Positions 54,633 to 63,759 of a DNA stretch of 64,000 nucleotides are shown piece by piece (position 1 is the stretch's first letter; every line of letters begins with the position of its first letter). Where the stretch lies: contig JAILXV010000005.1 of NCBI GenBank assembly GCA_045430285.1, positions 310,001 through 374,000 on the forward strand, read 5' to 3'. Source of the stretch: Agarilytica sp045430285. Its GTDB lineage: Bacteria; Pseudomonadota; Gammaproteobacteria; Pseudomonadales; Cellvibrionaceae. The notes under the pieces are model-generated. The model made no database searches, had not been told where the DNA came from, and was given only the letters and a program-made list of their open reading frames with translations. The translations under genes were made by a program, and so were the position numbers.

Positions 54633-55159
54633 TAATCGTCGCAATTTGTATCAGTTTATTTTTTGTTGCCTTTAACTATACGGTCTACCTCGCACACACC
54701 CGTAAATACGGGGATGTTTCAGATGGCCGTGGCAGCTACAACCTATCGTGGCCTACACGGGTACATAAATATATCAACACGCCCTTGTACCTGGTGGTGA
54801 TCGCACATATTTTTCTACAACCGCTGGTATTCGACCCAAGTAAAATTACTGCTGTATTACTGGTAATAGGCGCCGCCTTCGGAATTATTGGCAGCCTGTT
54901 ACTTGTCGTGAGCCTCCACTATTTGGGACGCAATTTCATGCCCTGCTTTAGCGGTGTCCTTCCGGAAGAACGCGTCAAAAGTGGGCCATATCGATATATA
55001 AAACACCCCATATACGCAGCCAACGTGCTTCAACTTATTTCACTATCGCTGATGATCCCAGGCCCTTTAGTTTATCTGGTTTTCGGCTTAATGCTGTGGA
55101 TCTACTACTTCACAATTCGAGATGAGAACCGCAGTTTAGACCAACACTTTTCAAGCTAG
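54629..55159 (+). CDS. Isoprenylcysteine carboxyl methyltransferase-like membrane methyltransferase
   Basis: 176 residues, ATGA overlap with the UbiA gene. Four or five membrane helices and the ICMT/PEMT signature near the C-terminus, SGPYRYIKHPIYAANVL, followed by RDENRSL. Bacterial members methylate lipids, phospholipid headgroups or isoprenoid products. Coupling to UbiA suggests it modifies the same product. Confidence 0.82.
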   Translation: MIIVAICISLFFVAFNYTVYLAHTRKYGDVSDGRGSYNLSWPTRVHKYINTPLYLVVIAHIFLQPLVFDPSKITAVLLVIGAAFGIIGSLLLVVSLHYLGRNFMPCFSGVLPEERVKSGPYRYIKHPIYAANVLQLISLSLMIPGPLVYLVFGLMLWIYYFTIRDENRSLDQHFSS

Positions 55160-55244
55160 GATTTACTAAACAGGCAAGAATGCCGCGGGAACATCGGTAT
55201 TGATCACGTAAAGGCACTAATGAGCCTTCGACAATCATTTTTAT

Positions 55245-56216
55245 ATGAGTCCTATTATGGCCAAATATTTCAATTTAAAAACGGGCGTATTTTTATTAGT
55301 TTCACTATTACTGGTGATCGCTGCGCTACTATTACTGGCCGGAAGACTACTGCCTACCACAGCAGCTAATGTTGATTGTCGACCTGCAGACAATGATTAC
55401 CGCTGCCTGCAGGTAGGTGACTACCAAATCAGTACCTATCAAAGCACCGACAAAAGTGCCGAGTTAGAAAACTCAAAAACACCGGTATTGGCACTGCATG
55501 GCGGGCCTGGGCTATCGGGGCTGCCATTGAAAAACCCTTTACGAGTAATCGAACAGGAACACCCGCTATTTCTTTACGATCAACGCGGCTCTGGCTATTC
55601 ACAAATAAAACCAAACCTGGAGGACTATGAATTTTCGAAGTTAGTAAACGAAATCGAGGATTTTCGTCGCCAGGTGATTAAGCAAGAAAAAATTATTTTG
55701 ATCGGCCATTCCTTTGGTGCCTATATGGCACTCGCTTACGCGCTACAGCATCCGAATCGCGTCGAAAAAATGCTATTAATTTCAACACCGATTCCTGAAA
55801 CCCGAATATCAACGGTTATAGACATCCTGGCGAATGGTATTCCACCAAGCGATCCCGTCGCAGCCAATCATTGGTGGAGTAACAGCTTAGCGAATTACTT
55901 CGCACAATATTTTTATACTCAAACTCCACCAGAAAGCTTTCGCCCGACTGCGAGCTCCTATGCCACGATGATTGCGAGCGCAAATTCTGTCATGAAACAA
56001 GGTTTTGACTTAGATGATTTAAAGAGGATAGATCAGCCAGTCTATCTACTGCATGGTGAGCAAGAGATTTTTAATAGCACAGAAGAATCACAACGCAAAA
56101 TTGCGTCTTATTTAGAGAATTCTTCAGTTATTAAAATAGAAAAAACGGGGCACTGGTCTTTCCTAGAAGATACCAAAACGTTTCGTCAGCGACTACTCGA
56201 CTTTTTAAACCGATAA
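55245..56216 (+). CDS. Membrane-anchored alpha/beta hydrolase (prolyl-iminopeptidase-like)
   Basis: 323 residues; a second ATG at 55257 is equally possible. An N-terminal hydrophobic helix (about 10-33) anchors it. The hydrolase domain has ALHGGPG (oxyanion, typical of the S33/proline iminopeptidase group), YDQRGSG, the nucleophile elbow GHSFGA and a final GHWSFLE with the catalytic His. Likely periplasm-facing. An 85-base gap before it may contain an internal promoter. Confidence 0.83.
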   Translation: MSPIMAKYFNLKTGVFLLVSLLLVIAALLLLAGRLLPTTAANVDCRPADNDYRCLQVGDYQISTYQSTDKSAELENSKTPVLALHGGPGLSGLPLKNPLRVIEQEHPLFLYDQRGSGYSQIKPNLEDYEFSKLVNEIEDFRRQVIKQEKIILIGHSFGAYMALAYALQHPNRVEKMLLISTPIPETRISTVIDILANGIPPSDPVAANHWWSNSLANYFAQYFYTQTPPESFRPTASSYATMIASANSVMKQGFDLDDLKRIDQPVYLLHGEQEIFNSTEESQRKIASYLENSSVIKIEKTGHWSFLEDTKTFRQRLLDFLNR

Positions 56217-56233
56217 ATAAAAGGAGGATAACC

Positions 56234-57322
56234 ATGCACGCGCAAGCACTCCAGAACAGTCTTTCGTATAACAATGCGATAGAAATTATATCCTTCGAAT
56301 CAGATGCCGATCTATTAGAAGATTTTATAGACTTTCCATGGCAATTATATCGCGGCAATACCAATTGGATCCCCCCCAGCAAAGAGAACCTTCGATATCG
56401 CCTATCTAAAAGTCACCATTTTTTCGACCATGGTCAAGCAAGGCATTTTATTGCTTATGGAAAAAATAGAGAAGTGCTCGGGCGCGTGACTGCTAACATA
56501 AATTATCGTCTTATCATAGAAGGTGAACAGATTGGTCATGTGGGGTTTTTTGAATCCATCGACGATTATTCCGTTACTGAAGCACTGTTAGATTCTGCAA
56601 TGGCGTATCTATACGAGCACGGGATAAAAACGATATGGGGCCCCATAAACTACGCCACACTCTATGAATATCGATTTGTCACTAAGGGGTTCGATAAAAA
56701 AACTTTTTTCTCCGATGTCTACAACCCCCCATATTATCCTGAGTTTTTTCAACGCTATGGATTTTCCCAATTACGTGGTTATTACACGGACTATAACCAA
56801 GATAAAGAGACGGTTCTAAAAAAATATCAACGTTTTCGCAGGCGCTTCGACAATATGGGGTATAGCACCCGCAATGTCGACCTATCGAACTACGACAACG
56901 AAATGCGCCTTCTATACGATTTGTTATTCAGATGTTTTTCAGACAATTTCGCATTTACCCATTTTGATTACGCAGAATTTTTTGATCTATACAAAAAGTA
57001 CAAGACCCTAATCGAACCCAAACATTTAAAATTTGCCTTAAATCAAAACGGCGAAGAGATAGGCTTTTATCTTGCATTTCCAGACCTTTCTGGCCAGCAC
57101 GACAATGCCTTTTTAACCAAGATGGTGGGGGTTTTACCTGGGTACATTCACGTCGGTGTCGGCATGGCGCTCACTCACGAAATGTTTCAAGACGTAATCG
57201 AAGTGAATTACGACTACTCGATCGTTCCCTTCCGTATCGAAGGAAATCCTTCGCTAAAATTTGGCAAAGGCCTATGTTCGGGATACAAAGAATACGGTCT
57301 ATTTGAATATAAAGTCCCATGA
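56234..57322 (+). CDS. GNAT-like protein of unknown function
   Basis: 362 residues with a strong AAGGAGG ribosome site, 17 bases after the hydrolase. It matches a widespread GNAT-fold family whose opening reads FPWQLYRGNTNWIPP and which contains GRVTANINYR, GFFESIDDY, WGPINY and YNPPYYPEFF. Members occur beside lipid and natural-product genes but, to my knowledge, none has an assigned reaction. Acyl transfer to the cluster product is a guess. Confidence 0.75.
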   Translation: MHAQALQNSLSYNNAIEIISFESDADLLEDFIDFPWQLYRGNTNWIPPSKENLRYRLSKSHHFFDHGQARHFIAYGKNREVLGRVTANINYRLIIEGEQIGHVGFFESIDDYSVTEALLDSAMAYLYEHGIKTIWGPINYATLYEYRFVTKGFDKKTFFSDVYNPPYYPEFFQRYGFSQLRGYYTDYNQDKETVLKKYQRFRRRFDNMGYSTRNVDLSNYDNEMRLLYDLLFRCFSDNFAFTHFDYAEFFDLYKKYKTLIEPKHLKFALNQNGEEIGFYLAFPDLSGQHDNAFLTKMVGVLPGYIHVGVGMALTHEMFQDVIEVNYDYSIVPFRIEGNPSLKFGKGLCSGYKEYGLFEYKVP

Positions 57323-57374
57323 AGACCTCTAACGCTAGCCAGCCCTATCGACGCAACCATTTTCGGATTCACTT

Positions 57375-58742
57375 ATGAACGCTTCTATCAATACCACTGC
57401 AGATACTTCTATAAAAGACTCCGTAGAAACAAAAGCACCAATAAAAACGGCTTACGTCGCTTTAAGTGCAGACTTTTTACACGAAGGTCACCTTAATGTT
57501 ATCAAAAGGGCCAGCGAACTCGGACGCGTTGTGGTGGGTGTACTGACAGATAGCGCCGTCGCCAGCTACAAGCGCCTACCCTTATTGGATTTAGCAGAAC
57601 GTAAGTTGTTGGCAGAGAATCTAAAATTGGTCGACAACGTGGTCATTCAAAACTGCGCTCATTACCGCGACGTGTTACCAACGCTAAAACCTGACTTTGT
57701 TGTTCATGGCGACGACTGGTTGATCGGCCACCAAAATTCCCAACGCGCCAGCGTGATAGACATGTTAAAAGGCTGGGGAGGCCAACTAGTGGAGCTGCCT
57801 TACTCCTCACAACGCAGCTCCAGTGAACTGGCCGAGCGAGTGCGTCAGCTAGGCACTACTCCGTCAAAGCGCTTATCCCATTTGCGGCGACTATTACGCG
57901 CAAAAAACTTTGTGCGCGCCATGGAGGTTCATAATGGCTTAACCGGTTTGATCGTCGAAAGCACCAGCATTTCGACCGATCAGGGCATAAGAGAATTTGA
58001 CGCGATGTGGGAAAGCAGCCTCACCGACTCCACCTCTAAAGGAAAGCCCGATACCGGATCCGTGGACTTTACCAACCGCGCTTCCACGATTGATCAAATC
58101 ATGGAGGTCACCACCAAACCCATGATTGTTGATGCCGATAATGGCGGCCTTACCGAACACTTTATGTTTACTGTTCGTACACTGGAACGTCAGGGCGTTT
58201 CAGCGGTTATTATTGAGGACAAAATTGGGCCAAAACGAAACTCCTTGTTTGGCACTGCGGCAGCACAAGAGCAAGACGACACCGATGTGTTTGCCAGTAA
58301 GATTTCCGCGGGGAAAAAAGCCCAGGTAACCGACGATTTTATGATTATCGCACGGGTAGAAAGTTTGATTTTACAACGCGGCTTGGACGATGCCTTAACG
58401 CGCGCTTTTGCCTACGTCGAGGCCGGTGCCGACGGCATTATGATTCACTCCCGCCACAAAGACCCTTCTGAAATTCTGGCATTCTGTAAACGTTTTCGCC
58501 TGCAATTTCCTCAGGTACCGCTTGTTGTGGTGCCAACCTCTTTTGCGACGTGTTATGAGCACGAACTCAAAAACGCAGGCGTTAATATCGTTATCTACGC
58601 CAATCATATGCTGCGCTCAGCTTATCCCGCTATGCAAAAAGTGGCCGAAACTATTCTGCAAACAGGTCGCAGCCATGAGGCGGATAATATCTGCATGCCC
58701 ATTAAAGAAATCATTACGCTGATTCCTAGCGAGTGCGCATAA
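57375..58742 (+). CDS. Cytidylyltransferase-phosphoenolpyruvate phosphomutase fusion
   Basis: 455 residues. Residues 25-150 are a TagD/GCT-type cytidylyltransferase domain with the HxGH motif at 36-39 (HEGH) and an SSQRSSSEL segment near 144-152. Residues 180-445 are PEP mutase, which rearranges PEP to phosphonopyruvate, the entry step to nearly all phosphonates: the diagnostic EDKIGPKRNS at 281-290, VDADNGG for Mg, and IMIHSR. The fusion implies the same protein makes the C-P bond and an NTP-activated intermediate. First gene of the phosphonate half. Confidence 0.92.
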   Translation: MNASINTTADTSIKDSVETKAPIKTAYVALSADFLHEGHLNVIKRASELGRVVVGVLTDSAVASYKRLPLLDLAERKLLAENLKLVDNVVIQNCAHYRDVLPTLKPDFVVHGDDWLIGHQNSQRASVIDMLKGWGGQLVELPYSSQRSSSELAERVRQLGTTPSKRLSHLRRLLRAKNFVRAMEVHNGLTGLIVESTSISTDQGIREFDAMWESSLTDSTSKGKPDTGSVDFTNRASTIDQIMEVTTKPMIVDADNGGLTEHFMFTVRTLERQGVSAVIIEDKIGPKRNSLFGTAAAQEQDDTDVFASKISAGKKAQVTDDFMIIARVESLILQRGLDDALTRAFAYVEAGADGIMIHSRHKDPSEILAFCKRFRLQFPQVPLVVVPTSFATCYEHELKNAGVNIVIYANHMLRSAYPAMQKVAETILQTGRSHEADNICMPIKEIITLIPSECA

Positions 58743-58745
58743 CAC

Positions 58746-59894
58746 ATGCTGGACGCAAAACGTTTTCTCGATAACTTGACCGAACAGGGATTTGATTTCT
58801 ACGCCGGCGTTCCCGATTCTCTATTAAAACCGCTACTGGCATGCATTCAGGACCATATACCCTCGGCACAACACACCATATGTGCCAATGAAGGCAATGC
58901 CCTGGCTTTAACCGCCGGCTACCACCTTGGATCGGGCAGGGTTGGTGTGGTTTACATGCAGAACTCAGGCTTAGGTAACGCGGTTAATCCGTTAACCTCT
59001 CTCACCAACCCAGAAGTTTACGCCATTCCCGCTTTGTTACTCATTGGCTGGCGTGGTGAACCGAATAGAGAAGACGAACCCCAGCACCGAAAGCAAGGCG
59101 AAATTACCCCAGCAATGTTGCAATTATTAGGTATCGATTACGCCATTCTATCGGACGATGAGCAAGAAGCTGAACATCAGATTTCTGCAATGCGCGCACG
59201 TATAGAACAGCAGTCAAAGCCCTGCGCCCTTCTGGTCCGCGCTAACACGTTTGATGGCTATACCGCTCAGTCCAATCCAAAACCTCTATCATTGTTTACG
59301 CGAGAATTAGCGATTCAAGAAATTATTTCCCACGCGTCCACAATCGAAGGGTCTGCCGTGCTGTCGACTACCGGAAAAATATCGCGCGAGGTCTTTGAGG
59401 CTCGCAGTGCCAGCAACGAAAACAAAAATGGACAAGAACGCTGCGTAGACTTCCTTAATGTCGGCTCAATGGGACATATCTCCAGCATCGCTTTGGGTGT
59501 CGCATTAAGTCGACCAAGCCAACAAGTGTTTTGCCTAGATGGTGATGGCGCACTATTAATGCATATGGGGAGCCTAGCGATCATCGGTGCATCTCGTGCT
59601 CGTAACCTACTCCACATCGTATTGAATAACGGCGCCCATGAATCCGTCGGCGGGCAACCAACCGTAGCAGACCAGCTCGATATTCAGGCGCTTGCCAGAG
59701 CTTCTGGCTACGCGGCAAGTTGGCAGGCTTCTAATCTCAAACAGCTGCAAGATTGCCTCATAAAAATAAGTAAGCAGGAAGGGCCTCTCCTACTGGAAAT
59801 AAAAGTCGCGTTATCATCCCGTTCCAATCTAGGCCGCCCAACCACGACACCACTGGAAAATAAACACACGTTTATGGAGCGCCTCCGTGCCTAG
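58746..59894 (+). CDS. Phosphonopyruvate decarboxylase
   Basis: 382 residues, three bases after PepM. Thiamine-diphosphate enzyme that pulls the unfavourable mutase equilibrium by converting phosphonopyruvate to phosphonoacetaldehyde. Motifs: FYAGVPDSLLKPL at the N-terminus, NEGNALALTAGYHL with the catalytic Glu, MQNSGLGNAVNPL, and the TPP-binding GDGALLMHMG...NNGAHESVGGQPT. Its C-terminus overlaps the next gene by 8 bases. Confidence 0.93.
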   Translation: MLDAKRFLDNLTEQGFDFYAGVPDSLLKPLLACIQDHIPSAQHTICANEGNALALTAGYHLGSGRVGVVYMQNSGLGNAVNPLTSLTNPEVYAIPALLLIGWRGEPNREDEPQHRKQGEITPAMLQLLGIDYAILSDDEQEAEHQISAMRARIEQQSKPCALLVRANTFDGYTAQSNPKPLSLFTRELAIQEIISHASTIEGSAVLSTTGKISREVFEARSASNENKNGQERCVDFLNVGSMGHISSIALGVALSRPSQQVFCLDGDGALLMHMGSLAIIGASRARNLLHIVLNNGAHESVGGQPTVADQLDIQALARASGYAASWQASNLKQLQDCLIKISKQEGPLLLEIKVALSSRSNLGRPTTTPLENKHTFMERLRA

Positions 59895-61002
59895 GCCATA
59901 TCGCCAACTGCAAGATCTCGCACCCTTGCTGAAGCGTCTCGATCCTCAATCAGTCATGGTCTTTCGCGGTAAGCAATCCTATAAAAATAGCCAGTATCGG
60001 GACGTATTTGAGTCTTGCCTAAAACACTATTCGGTACACTATTTTTCTGACTATCGGGCGAACCCTACCGTAGAAGACATTGAGCACGCTCGACACGCAC
60101 TACAGCAATGCCAGCCAGATTTAGTCATCGCCATTGGTGGCGGTTCAGTGATGGACACAGCCAAACTGGCCCGCTTTTTTGATGCTCAATCTTTTTCTCC
60201 AACCGAGACACCGTCAATCACCATAGTTTCACCTCGGTCCCAACTATGGTGTATTCCTACCACCTCTGGCACAGGCAGTGAATCCACTCAGTTCGCCACC
60301 TATTATATCGGGCACACTAAACACTCCCTGGACCACGATAGCTGCTTACCTAATACAAAAATATTGGATGTGCTTTGCGTGCAAAATCTACCAAAAGAAT
60401 TAGCACTTACCACCGGTTTAGACAGCTTATGCCACGCATTGGAATCCCTATGGGCCAAACGCGCAACCAAGGCATCGCAAACCAAGGCACTCATCGCTTT
60501 GGGCTCAATATTGCAAAATTTAGTTCCACGTATCGAGCAACCAAACACCAGCAATTGCCTCGCCATGCTAGAGGCCGCAAGCCTGGCCGGCGAGGCGATA
60601 CAGATATCTCGCACTACCGCTGCCCACGCTATTTCTTATCCACTGACATCTATTTACAACATTCCCCACGGTCTAGCCGCCGCAATGACTATTCGACAAC
60701 TCTTGGCCTTTAATACCCCAGCATTAAATAGCTCTTTGCAAAAACAGGTATGCCAAGCACTAGCGCTAAACAATTTTTCTCAACTAGATGATCAGTTAGC
60801 GAACTTGTTTACCCGTCTGAAAGTAAAAACAAGCCTTCAACAATTTGGCATTGACCCCACAGAGGCAAAAGAAAATATTTTACCCCACGTCTCACAGCAA
60901 CGACTGGCCAACAACCCCAGACCACTCACGGTAAATAATATTGTGGCGTTACTGGAAAACAGTCCGAACAAAAAACCTATTGCAGAAGGTTTATATTCAT
61001 GA
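59887..61002 (+). CDS. Iron-type alcohol dehydrogenase, predicted phosphonoacetaldehyde reductase
   Basis: 371 residues from a GTG at 59887. Group III metal-dependent dehydrogenase: GGGSVMDTAK (NAD-binding), PTTSGTGSE, and metal ligands in GLDSLCHALES and AAHAISYPL...NIPHG. Between Ppd and a HEPD/MpnS-type dioxygenase it should reduce phosphonoacetaldehyde to 2-hydroxyethylphosphonate, as PhpC does. Both ends overlap the neighbouring genes. Confidence 0.9.
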   Translation: MPRPYRQLQDLAPLLKRLDPQSVMVFRGKQSYKNSQYRDVFESCLKHYSVHYFSDYRANPTVEDIEHARHALQQCQPDLVIAIGGGSVMDTAKLARFFDAQSFSPTETPSITIVSPRSQLWCIPTTSGTGSESTQFATYYIGHTKHSLDHDSCLPNTKILDVLCVQNLPKELALTTGLDSLCHALESLWAKRATKASQTKALIALGSILQNLVPRIEQPNTSNCLAMLEAASLAGEAIQISRTTAAHAISYPLTSIYNIPHGLAAAMTIRQLLAFNTPALNSSLQKQVCQALALNNFSQLDDQLANLFTRLKVKTSLQQFGIDPTEAKENILPHVSQQRLANNPRPLTVNNIVALLENSPNKKPIAEGLYS

Positions 61003-62366
61003 CGCACCCACAACACAATACCCATACACGATCGGCAAGCCTCTTTCGCGGCATCTTAAATGATTTTAAACGGCGGCCCGAAGATGCCGCCAAAGAATTG
61101 GGCTTATCAAACGAATATATCGATGACATATTAACGGGCGCTAAACCTCTGGAAGCAGAACTCGTTGAGAAAATCTGCCAGCTGTGGCCGGTCAACCCAC
61201 GAGACTTCGCCATTATTCAAGACGACGCTCCCAATGGCGTGATCGTCATGCGCGCAACTGAGTCGGCCGCTAGCCGCAGGGTAATGACACGTAACGGAAA
61301 AGACTATTACGAATACCGTGATACTGCCTGCAGTCGAGTGTCCAGCTTTCGGCCAGAGTGGATCAAAGAATTACACATAGTCGAAGACAACGATGCTGAA
61401 AATAATACGGTCGAATGGAATAACGGCCATTTTATGCATCAGTTCACCTATTTTATCGGCCCAGTTAATTTCTATTACTTAGATGAGCAGGGCCAAAAGC
61501 AAGTGGCGGTTATGAATACAGGGGATTCAATGTATATCAGCCCCTTTGTACCCCACACCTTTGCCACACGTGCGAATACAGCAGACGAACAAGGGCTCAT
61601 TCTTGCCCTCACCTACGGCAACAACCTGCTGGGAGATGCTCAACAGGAGCTCAATGCGGTATCACAGTCCTTGAGCATGCATTATTGCCTAGATACCGCG
61701 AGCCCCCAGAAAATAACTGGCGCTCTCATTCGATACCATATGAATAACCTAAGCCTGACCCTCTCTGCTCTATCGGAGCAAACAGGAATAAATCAGACGG
61801 ACTTGGAAAAACTCATCAGTGGCCACCCTAAAAAAACAGATTATGACGTACTCGTCTGTATTGCTACGGCAATGAACATCAGCCTACGCGAACTGCTTGG
61901 CCACGACAGAGAACTTACTAAAGTAGTGGTACAAACTGATGGCCCCAGTTGGCCCCAAGAAGGAAAAAACTATCGATACTCATACCGCCAACTGGCCTCC
62001 AGTCCACTCGTGCCGATGAGTAAAGCCTTGAGTATCAACATAGACGCAGGCGACCGAGAATTCTGTGGCGACCAACAAATAGGTCTGCACCAATACCTCT
62101 ACAATATTGGCAACAGCCCAGTGTTAATACGCTGGCAATATGAAGGACAAGCACATACACAAACTCTGGCCGTAGGCGACTCAGCCTACCTCAAGCCTTT
62201 TTTGCTGCACGACTATGTTGCCGATAACGGCCAACTCTTAAGCTTGCGTATTCAGAGTAAAATGTCTGGGGACTGCCTGCTCGAACTGTCTCATATTGGC
62301 CGTGATTACGTGGGCCGTATTGTTGCGGAAAACCAACCGTGGTTTAACCGGAAAGGCCGCTCATGA
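60999..62366 (+). CDS. mpnS: Methylphosphonate synthase (MpnS-type non-haem iron dioxygenase)
   Basis: 455 residues; two tandem HTH-plus-cupin lobes (HTH about 12-52 and 240-300, cupins about 115-195 and 345-430), the HEPD/MpnS architecture. In the first cupin NNGHFMHQF gives His144 and Gln148, and SPFVPHTF gives His186; the position six before His186, Glu in 2-hydroxyethylphosphonate dioxygenase, is Ile180. As I recall, Nitrosopumilus MpnS uses His148, Gln152 and His190 with Ile184, a constant offset of four. Predicted reaction: 2-hydroxyethylphosphonate plus O2 to methylphosphonate. ATGA overlaps at both ends. Confidence 0.88.
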   Translation: MTHPQHNTHTRSASLFRGILNDFKRRPEDAAKELGLSNEYIDDILTGAKPLEAELVEKICQLWPVNPRDFAIIQDDAPNGVIVMRATESAASRRVMTRNGKDYYEYRDTACSRVSSFRPEWIKELHIVEDNDAENNTVEWNNGHFMHQFTYFIGPVNFYYLDEQGQKQVAVMNTGDSMYISPFVPHTFATRANTADEQGLILALTYGNNLLGDAQQELNAVSQSLSMHYCLDTASPQKITGALIRYHMNNLSLTLSALSEQTGINQTDLEKLISGHPKKTDYDVLVCIATAMNISLRELLGHDRELTKVVVQTDGPSWPQEGKNYRYSYRQLASSPLVPMSKALSINIDAGDREFCGDQQIGLHQYLYNIGNSPVLIRWQYEGQAHTQTLAVGDSAYLKPFLLHDYVADNGQLLSLRIQSKMSGDCLLELSHIGRDYVGRIVAENQPWFNRKGRS

Positions 62367-63151
62367 TTGCCATTTTTATCGCGGCTGGCTTAGGGTCTCG
62401 CCTAGCGCCGTTAACTGACGAATGCCCAAAGTGTATGCTACGTTTGGGCGACAAACCGATCCTGCGCCGCAATATTGATTTACTTCGCCGTTTTGATGCC
62501 GAGCAAGTCTATGTCATTACCGGCCATCAAGCGGAAAAAATTAACTTTCCCGACGTGACAACCCTGCATAACAAGGACTACTCCAATAACAACATCTTGT
62601 TTTCTCTCATGCACGCACGCCAAGCCTTTGAGCAGGCAATCACACACCAACAACCCTTGTTAATTTCTTATTCCGATATTATCTACGATCATGTCGCAGT
62701 AAAAACACTGATAGAACAAGAAGGTGATATTGTATTAACAGCAGACAAATCTTGGAAAAAAATCTACGTCGGTCGTACCGAACACCCTGAAAGTGAAGCC
62801 GAAAAAATCATTATTGAACAGCAACGTATCACCCGACTGGGCAAAGGGCTATGTGCCGAGCGCGGCGAGCAGCAAGAGTTAGAATTTATCGGTTTATTAA
62901 AATTAAGCCCCGCGGCATGTGATCTTTGGCTCACTCATTTTGATGCTCTAAATAAATCACTTCAGCCCGACTCACCATTCATGGGCGCTGAAGAATTCTG
63001 CAAAAGTTATCTCACACATTTTATGCAGCACCTTATCGATAATGGTGAATCTATAGAAGCGGCTATTATTGACGGTGGCTGGATGGAATTTGACACGCCC
63101 CAAGATTACAAAAATTTACAACACAATTATAAAACGTTACTTAGCGAGTAG
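62363..63151 (+). CDS. MobA/LicC-like NTP transferase, predicted phosphonate cytidylyltransferase
   Basis: 262 residues, ATGA overlap with mpnS. GT-A nucleotidyltransferase: IAAGLGSRLAPLT, PKCMLRLGDKPIL, and SYSDIIY for metal binding. It resembles LicC and the PntC-type enzymes that form CMP-phosphonates before transfer to a glycan or lipid. Its place after mpnS suggests CMP-methylphosphonate as product. It also gives the cluster a second activation domain besides the one fused to PepM. Confidence 0.85.
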   Translation: MIAIFIAAGLGSRLAPLTDECPKCMLRLGDKPILRRNIDLLRRFDAEQVYVITGHQAEKINFPDVTTLHNKDYSNNNILFSLMHARQAFEQAITHQQPLLISYSDIIYDHVAVKTLIEQEGDIVLTADKSWKKIYVGRTEHPESEAEKIIIEQQRITRLGKGLCAERGEQQELEFIGLLKLSPAACDLWLTHFDALNKSLQPDSPFMGAEEFCKSYLTHFMQHLIDNGESIEAAIIDGGWMEFDTPQDYKNLQHNYKTLLSE

Positions 63152-63468
63152 CGTAAAACAGTCTCTTTGATGCATACAAAAAAGGGAAGTCCACGTCACT
63201 ATCCCTTATATTTAATTTTCTAATTGTTATGTAGGTCTTGATTTTTACCAGAAAGAAAGGTGATTTTTTTAAATGTTGATTACTGAACAATCTTTCATCT
63301 CTAATTTTTATTATGATATTTTGCATTCTCGCCTGTACGTTCTTACTCAATTATTTTAATAACGGCATTAAAACTCTCACAAGGCAGCCAAACCATCCCC
63401 AACATCGAATAACGTTATTCTGTTAATAGAACACAAATAAATTTGACTCAAACCCAGGCAATGTTTCC
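63152..63468. other. Intergenic region after the phosphonate cluster
   Basis: AT-rich, with the weak hairpin near its start and no gene that I can support on either strand. Confidence 0.5.
63181..63205 (+). terminator. Weak hairpin after the phosphonate cluster
   Basis: AAGGGA and TCCCTT flank a 14-base loop about 30 bases after the last stop, followed by ATATTTAATTTTC. Stem short, T-run broken. Confidence 0.35.
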
Positions 63469-63759
63469 ATGTGGAAATACGTACTGGATGACATGGGTAC
63501 CAGTGACCGACCACCCGTACTTGTCATTCACGGCTGCATTCAAGACCGTGATTATGGTTCTACCGCCGGCTGGGATGAACTCGCAGACGATTGGAAATTC
63601 TATATAATTTCACCCGAAATAAATTCAACAAAAGATGAGCCGTACAACCAAATATCAACATCCGTTGAATTTAATCCGAAAGAGCGTACAATACATAAAA
63701 ATATTTTTTCTATTCATCCCTCCTCAACAAGCGTTTTAGAACTTTTCGCACTTCATTAA
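63469..63759 (+). pseudogene. Truncated hydrolase-like ORF (96 residues)
   Basis: The middle of this ORF, PPVLVIHGCIQDRDYG then GWDELADDWKFYIISPE, looks like the first strands and oxyanion loop (HGC) of a PHB-depolymerase-type esterase, as in SLHGCGQ of the gene at 32820. It then loses similarity and stops, with no nucleophile elbow. No good ribosome site. Most likely a decayed fragment; a short genuine protein is possible. Confidence 0.4.
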
